Origin: Acidobacteriota bacterium
GTDB taxonomy: Bacteria > Acidobacteriota > Terriglobia > Terriglobales > Acidobacteriaceae
NCBI GenBank assembly: GCA_021805265.1
Contig: JAJZFR010000367.1
Span: 1-9,171, forward strand
Direction of reading: 5' to 3'
Length of the DNA stretch: 9,171 bases
Part shown: in pieces, positions 5,538 through 9,171 of the stretch
Position numbering within the stretch: position 1 is the first letter of the stretch
Layout: each line of letters begins with the position of its first letter
Translations under genes and position numbers: made by a program
Notes under the pieces: model-generated
What the model was told of the DNA's origin: nothing
Database searches by the model: none
The model's input: the letters and a program-made list of their open reading frames with translations, nothing else

Positions 5538-7553
5538 CTACTCCACGCCTTGCATGGCCTGTTTATAGGTGGTCAGTGCCAGCAGCGGGAAGTAGTTCCG
5601 ATACATGTGATAGGCCAGATAAAAAACGCGCGGAAAACCGGTGCCGGTGTAGAGCGCCTGGCGGGTAACGCCGCTGCCGACGGATTCATCCCAGTCGCCG
5701 GATTCCTTCTGCCGATCAAGCAGCCAGCGGATGCCCTTGGCCACCGAATCGCTGCGATTGTCGCCCGCCGCAAGGAGTCCCAGGATCGCCCACGCTGTCT
5801 GCGATGGCGTACTCGGGCCGATGCCACGCTGGACCGGATCGTCGTAGCTCAGGCAGCTTTCGCCCCAGCCGCCATCGGGATTCTGGACCATGCGAATCCA
5901 CTCTGCGGCTTGCTGAATCTGCGGTTCGTTGTGCTCGACACCGATCGCTTCGAGACCCCGAAGAACCAGGAACGTGCCGTAGATGTAGTTGACGCCCCAG
6001 CGGCCAAACCAGCTTCCGTCCGGCTCCTGCTCACGAAAGACAAACTGGATGGCGCGCTCCACCCGCTTGTCGGCTCGCGTGTAACCGTAGTTGGACAGCA
6101 TCTCCAGCATCCGCCCCGTAATGTCCACCGTTGGCGGGTCCAGCATCGCGTTGTGATCGGCAAAGGGGATGTACTGGAAGATCATCTTGGTATTGTCTTT
6201 GTCGAAGCTGGCCCAGCCGCCGTTGCCGCACTGCATGGCAAAAAGCCAGTGGATGGCGCGCTGAGAAACCTCGTACTGATAACGCTCGCGGGGGTTTTCG
6301 ACGCGGCTGAGCGCGAGCAGCACCTGCGCGGTGTCGTCGGTGTCGGGATAAAACTCGTTATTGAACTCGAAATACCAGCCGCCCGGCTCGGTCTTGCGCA
6401 CCTTTTCTGCCCAGTCGCCTTTGTGGCGAACTTCCTTGGACAGCATCCAGTCAACCGCTTTGAGCAGCCGAGGATCGGTACGCGGAATGCCCGCCTCGCC
6501 CAGCGCAAACACAGCATAGGCGGTGTCCCAGACGGGAGACATGCAGGGCTGCATCCGGAAGGTCGGCTCGGGGTGATTGTCTCCGGCAGGTTCTTCGATG
6601 CCCAGTTTCTCGAACTCGTCGCGAGCGCGAATCACCTGTGGATCGTCGTCCGAATAGCCCAGGCAGCGCAGCGCGATAATGGCGTTCATCATGGCCGGGT
6701 AGATGGCCCCCAGACCGTCGGACATTTCCAGCCGGTCAAGCATCCACTTCTCTGCCTTGCGGATGGCCAGCTTGCGCAGAGGGCGAATATAAACCGCCTC
6801 CACAATATGAAAGGCGCGGTCGGCGAGCAGGAAGAAATTGCGCCAACTGATGGGACGCTTGTGATCGAACTGGAGCCGAAGATCGGCATTCTCCCTACCA
6901 CCCACAAACAGTTCGTCGATGCCCTGCTCCGGGGAGATTTTCTTGTACGGCTTTTTGGCGTAGATGATCGAAAGCGGCACCAGAATGGCGCGTGACCAGG
7001 ACGAAATTTCGTAGAGGTTGAAGTAGAACCAGTTGGGAGCGAGCACGATCTCGGGCGGTATGGCCGGGACCGCATCGTAGTCGTACTGCCCCAGCGCGCA
7101 GAGATAAATCTTGGTAAAGGTATTGCAGGCGACCACGCCCCCATTGGCCAGAATCCACTGGCGCGCGCGTACCAGGATGGGATCGTCCGGTGACATGCCC
7201 ATCAGCTTGCACGCGAAGTAGCACTTCACCGCAAGCGAGATATTGCCCGGTCCGCCTGGATAAATGCTCCAGCTTCCGTCCTGATTCTGGTAGCGAAGCA
7301 TTTCAACGAGCGCGCGTTGCATCCGGCCCGGATCGCCGCTCTCGAGCAGGACATGCATGTAGATGTAGTCGGCCTCGAGCATCGCGTCGGCCTCGAGTTC
7401 GCCGCACCAGTAGCCGTCCTCGTGCTGCTGGGAAAACAGAAAATCCGCGCTGCGGTCCACGGCAGCGTCCACCAGCGACAGGTCCGCATCGATGCGTCCG
7501 AATCGCGGCCTCTGCGTTGCGCCAGCCCCCGAGTTGCCCGTCACCTTATTCAT
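5538..7553 (-). CDS. shc: Squalene-hopene cyclase
   Basis: 671-aa class II triterpene cyclase that converts squalene to hopene/hopanol at the membrane, the committing step of hopanoid synthesis. The protonating DxDD motif is Asp404-Thr-Asp406-Asp407 (PDTDDTAQ). It is preceded by CMSPVWDT at 337-344, another conserved element of the family. Several QW-type repeats are visible: near 89-96 (QNQDGSWS), 391-393 and around GNGGWASFD, PDGSWFGRWG, PDGGWGES and ESGDWDE. The C-terminus carries the expected GTGFPRVFYLAYHMYRNYFP segment. Length is within the bacterial SHC range. The ATG at 7553 has only a weak GAGA-type Shine-Dalgarno. Upstream is a 166-nt gap to ispH, so shc may have its own promoter; hpnH follows after 75 nt. 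An oxidosqualene or other cyclase is unlikely given the hpnH/hpnA/hpnG neighbours. Confidence 0.97.
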   Translation of the reverse strand: MNKVTGNSGAGATQRPRFGRIDADLSLVDAAVDRSADFLFSQQHEDGYWCGELEADAMLEADYIYMHVLLESGDPGRMQRALVEMLRYQNQDGSWSIYPGGPGNISLAVKCYFACKLMGMSPDDPILVRARQWILANGGVVACNTFTKIYLCALGQYDYDAVPAIPPEIVLAPNWFYFNLYEISSWSRAILVPLSIIYAKKPYKKISPEQGIDELFVGGRENADLRLQFDHKRPISWRNFFLLADRAFHIVEAVYIRPLRKLAIRKAEKWMLDRLEMSDGLGAIYPAMMNAIIALRCLGYSDDDPQVIRARDEFEKLGIEEPAGDNHPEPTFRMQPCMSPVWDTAYAVFALGEAGIPRTDPRLLKAVDWMLSKEVRHKGDWAEKVRKTEPGGWYFEFNNEFYPDTDDTAQVLLALSRVENPRERYQYEVSQRAIHWLFAMQCGNGGWASFDKDNTKMIFQYIPFADHNAMLDPPTVDITGRMLEMLSNYGYTRADKRVERAIQFVFREQEPDGSWFGRWGVNYIYGTFLVLRGLEAIGVEHNEPQIQQAAEWIRMVQNPDGGWGESCLSYDDPVQRGIGPSTPSQTAWAILGLLAAGDNRSDSVAKGIRWLLDRQKESGDWDESVGSGVTRQALYTGTGFPRVFYLAYHMYRNYFPLLALTTYKQAMQGVE

Positions 7554-7585
7554 AAGAAATCTCTGCCCAGGTGTCTACGCCACAA

Positions 7586-7611
7586 AACGAAACATTCCTT
7601 GCCAGACTTCC
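7586..7611 (-). promoter_or_regulatory. Possible ECF-sigma-type promoter in front of shc
   Basis: On the minus strand GGAAG (7611-7607), a 17-nt spacer and CGTT (7589-7586) precede the shc start by 32 nt. This is one mismatch from the GGAAC-N16/17-CGTT pattern of general-stress ECF sigma factors described in alphaproteobacteria. Whether this organism has a sigma factor with that specificity is unknown, and a short motif can occur by chance. No good sigma-70 -35/-10 pair was found in the gap. Confidence 0.25.
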
Positions 7612-7640
7612 GGAACGACGCTTCCACTCCCGGAATAACT

Positions 7641-7668
7641 CGTCATATTTCGTCAGGTTTTCGTCATA
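7641..7668. repeat. Three 7-bp direct repeats in the ispH-shc gap
   Basis: Plus-strand CGTCATA (7641-7647), CGTCAGG (7651-7657) and CGTCATA (7662-7668) are spaced 10 and 11 bp, about one helical turn. They lie 88-115 bp upstream of the shc start codon. The arrangement looks like a tandem activator site of the kind bound by OmpR/PhoB-type response regulators. That reading is inference, and no regulator gene is in the window. Confidence 0.4.
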
Positions 7669-7719
7669 CCTCATCCCGGCGAAGCGCGGAACCCCAATCA
7701 GCATCGGCAATCCACAGCG

Positions 7720-8733
7720 TTACTGCACCGGAATTGGCGCGCCCCCATTGGCACCGCCAATAGCCTGAACTATCTCGGGCGGCAGACCGAAACGCACATT
7801 CTCCGGCATCACCTCGACCTCTTCGACGCCAGCGTAGCCGTTCTGCCGCAAATAGTTGATCACGTCCTCGACCAGCACCTCCGGTGCCGACGCTCCCGCA
7901 GTCACCGCGACCGACTGGACGCCTTCAAGCCAGCGCGGATCGATGGCCTGAGAGTTGTCGATCAGATAGGCATTCGTGCCCAGGTTGTGCGAGACCTCGA
8001 CCAGACGGTTGGAATTTGAACTATTGGTCGAGCCAACAACCAGCACCAGGTCCGCGCCAGGAGCCACATTCCGCACGGCCACCTGACGGTTCTCGGTCGC
8101 GTAACAGATGTCCTGGGTATGCGGACCGGCAATATTGGGAAACTTGATCTTGAGCGCGTGGATGATGTCGCGAGCCTCATCGAGCGAGAGCGTGGTCTGG
8201 GTCAGGTATGCAACGCGATCAGGATCCGGCACCACCAGCGCTTCCACTTCGGCCACATTCGAGACGACCTGTGTGGCCTCCGGAGCTTCGCCGAGCGTTC
8301 CCTCGATTTCGTCGTGGTCGCGATGGCCCACCAGCACAAGGGAGTAGCCCTGCTTGGCAAACTTCACCGCCTCGACATGCACCTTGGTCACCAGCGGACA
8401 GGTCGCGTCGATCACCTTCAGTTTGCGCTCTCTGCTGGCCTCGCGAACCGCAGGCGAAACCCCGTGAGCGCTGTAGATCACCCGCTGTCCCTCGGGAACC
8501 TCTTCAATCTCGTGGACGAAGATTGCACCCTTTTCCGCCAGTTCGTTGACCACAAACCGGTTGTGCACAATCTCGCGGCGAACGTAGATCGGCGCGCCAA
8601 AGGTTTCAAGGGCAATCTTGACAATATCGATGGCCCGTACGACTCCGGCACAGAAACCGCGCGGCTTCAACAGCAAAACACGCTTCTCTGCCGCATTTCC
8701 GTCGGCATGGCCCTGGTTGGAGATAGCTTCCAT
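7720..8733 (-). CDS. ispH: 4-hydroxy-3-methylbut-2-enyl diphosphate reductase (IspH/LytB)
   Basis: 337-aa iron-sulfur enzyme that performs the last MEP-pathway step, reducing HMBPP to IPP and DMAPP, the precursors of squalene and other isoprenoids. The three cluster cysteines are Cys28 (PRGFCAGV), Cys112 (DATCPLVTK) and Cys210 (DICYATENRQ). Substrate residues are His57, His90 and His140, catalytic Glu142 (in HDEIEGT, where many homologues have HPEVEGT), Thr180-Thr181 (TQTTLS) and the SSNSNRL segment near 240. The start at 8733 was chosen because the enzyme's conserved core begins about residue 18. The frame is open to 8871, but that would add 46 residues unlike the family. No clear Shine-Dalgarno precedes 8733. 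The location ahead of shc and hpnH recalls the linkage of ispH with hopanoid genes in other bacteria. It may be transcribed with shc or separately across the 166-nt gap. Confidence 0.97.
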   Translation of the reverse strand: MEAISNQGHADGNAAEKRVLLLKPRGFCAGVVRAIDIVKIALETFGAPIYVRREIVHNRFVVNELAEKGAIFVHEIEEVPEGQRVIYSAHGVSPAVREASRERKLKVIDATCPLVTKVHVEAVKFAKQGYSLVLVGHRDHDEIEGTLGEAPEATQVVSNVAEVEALVVPDPDRVAYLTQTTLSLDEARDIIHALKIKFPNIAGPHTQDICYATENRQVAVRNVAPGADLVLVVGSTNSSNSNRLVEVSHNLGTNAYLIDNSQAIDPRWLEGVQSVAVTAGASAPEVLVEDVINYLRQNGYAGVEEVEVMPENVRFGLPPEIVQAIGGANGGAPIPVQ

Positions 8734-8754
8734 CGTAGACTGTATCACTCTGTC

Positions 8755-8763
8755 AGTATAGCA
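8755..8763 (-). promoter_or_regulatory. Extended -10 promoter candidate for ispH
   Basis: Minus-strand TGCTATACT matches an extended -10 (TGn followed by TATACT, at 8760-8755). It would start transcription near 8748, about 15 nt before the ispH ATG. No recognisable -35 is found at 16-18 nt, which extended -10 promoters can tolerate. The short leader is consistent with the absence of a clear ribosome binding site. Confidence 0.4.
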
Positions 8764-8788
8764 AGAGGCGAACCACGCGCCCGCCGAA

Positions 8789-8800
8789 GTTCGCGCGAAC
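8789..8800. promoter_or_regulatory. 12-bp perfect palindrome, operator candidate
   Basis: GTTCGCGCGAAC is its own reverse complement. It lies in the divergent gap between ispH and the tRNA gene, roughly 40-52 bp upstream of the predicted ispH transcription start. It could be a repressor or activator site for ispH. The binding protein is unknown, and GC-rich DNA makes such palindromes somewhat easier to find by chance. Confidence 0.3.
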
Positions 8801-8922
8801 AGGAAGCGAGATATGCCATGAATGAGATCAGGAATCAGATCGAGTCTGGCGCAGCTTTCGCGGCACCACACTTTTTTGTTACATTGGAAGAGTCAGGTTT
8901 GCTGGTTCCGTGCCACAGCCGT

Positions 8923-8997
8923 GGCGCTATCGTCTAGGGGTTAGGACGTGAGATTCTCAATCTTAAAACACGGGTTCGATTCCCGTTAGCGCTACCA
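8923..8997 (+). tRNA. tRNA-Glu, anticodon CUC, with encoded CCA
   Basis: A full cloverleaf can be folded by eye. The acceptor GGCGCTA (8923-8929) pairs with TAGCGCT (8987-8993), with a G-U wobble at the first pair. The D arm is GTC (8932-8934) with GAC (8945-8947). The anticodon stem is TGAGA/TCTTA (8949-8953 with 8961-8965), and the 7-nt loop has CTC at 8956-8958, reading GAG codons. The 4-nt variable loop is followed by a T arm ACGGG/CCCGT with loop TTCGATT. A discriminator A precedes a templated CCA (8995-8997). It is divergent from ispH and unrelated to the hopanoid operon. A GAG-specific tRNA-Glu in addition to a UUC one is common in GC-rich genomes. Confidence 0.95.
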
Positions 8998-9027
8998 AAT
9001 AAGCCCACCAAATCAGATATTTACAAG

Positions 9028-9049
9028 ACGCCGATGCAAGCGGTGTTTT
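9028..9049 (+). terminator. Weak intrinsic terminator candidate after tRNA-Glu
   Basis: ACGCCG (9028-9033) can pair with CGGTGT (9041-9046), using one G-U pair, across a 7-nt loop, followed by a short run of four T (9046-9049). It begins 30 nt after the tRNA CCA. The stem is short and the T tract poor, so this is tentative. Confidence 0.3.
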
Positions 9050-9171
9050 CAGTTTGCGTTCTGAGTCAGCACTGCGTCAGCAAAATTGACTGACCTGGGG
9101 ATGATGGTTCTTCAGAAGCCCACACCAACTGTGGGGAAGCATTTCGCTCCCGGTGCCTCGGTCAACGCACG
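9050..9171. other. Right-hand end without an assignable gene
   Basis: The last 122 nt contain GTCAGCA twice (9065-9071 and 9076-9082, 11 bp apart), followed by TTGACTGACC at 9086-9095. An ATG at 9101 opens a plus-strand frame to the window edge (23 codons). A minus-strand frame entering from the right stops at 9112 (19 codons before the stop). Neither is long enough to recognise, so the region could be the 5' end of a plus-strand gene with its control region or the 3' end of a minus-strand gene. Confidence 0.4.

Noticed and set aside
5529..6995. 488-codon plus-strand open frame opposite shc
   Set aside because: It lies antisense to an unmistakable squalene-hopene cyclase, its translation has no recognisable motif, and long antisense frames are expected in GC-rich genes.
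7676..7689. Hairpin after ispH as a terminator
   Set aside because: The stem is interrupted and no T-run follows in either direction, so termination there is not supported.
8734..8871. Longer ispH start at 8871
   Set aside because: It adds 46 residues unlike IspH and would run through the promoter-like -10 element and palindrome; the ATG at 8733 gives a normal-length protein.
8816..8937. Possible small plus-strand ORF between ispH and the tRNA
   Set aside because: It runs into the tRNA-Glu gene, has no convincing ribosome binding site and shows no recognisable protein pattern.

Overview
The window reads as a hopanoid-lipid biosynthesis locus from a GC-rich bacterium. It is probably an acidobacterium of the Acidobacteriaceae/Terriglobia type. 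That assignment is inferred from general sequence character and from the combination and order of genes, not from a marker gene. No mobile element, CRISPR array or rRNA is visible. Long open frames opposite the real genes are GC-driven shadows and were left out.

Layout. Eight protein genes all lie on the minus strand, so the operon runs from right to left. The order is ispH (8733-7720), a 166-nt gap, shc squalene-hopene cyclase (7553-5538), a 75-nt gap, hpnH radical SAM adenosylhopane synthase (5462-4311), an unknown 139-aa protein (4314-3895), hpnA NAD-dependent epimerase-like protein (3868-2864), an hpnG-like nucleoside phosphorylase (2837-2121), a zinc-dependent MDR dehydrogenase (2124-970), and a second zinc-dependent MDR dehydrogenase that runs off the left edge (967 to beyond 1). 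From hpnH onward the genes overlap by 4 nt (twice) or are 2-26 nt apart, which indicates one tightly coupled transcript. To the right, on the plus strand and divergent from ispH, is a tRNA-Glu(CUC) gene (8923-8997). It is followed by about 170 nt with a possible weak terminator and short repeats but no recognisable gene.

How the genes fit together. IspH makes IPP/DMAPP, the isoprenoid units from which squalene is built. SHC cyclises squalene to hopene. HpnH adds the 5'-deoxyadenosyl group from SAM to give adenosylhopane. HpnG removes adenine to give a ribosyl- or phosphoribosyl-hopane. To my knowledge the reductase that would turn this aldehyde-bearing sugar chain into bacteriohopanetetrol has not been firmly assigned. 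The two tandem dehydrogenases directly behind hpnG, with different predicted cofactor preferences, are natural candidates. The squalene-forming genes hpnCDE and the side-chain glycosyltransferase/aminotransferase genes are not in the window.

The most interesting items are the dehydrogenase pair, the unknown small protein embedded in the operon, and a 10-11-bp-spaced triple repeat plus an ECF-like motif in front of shc.
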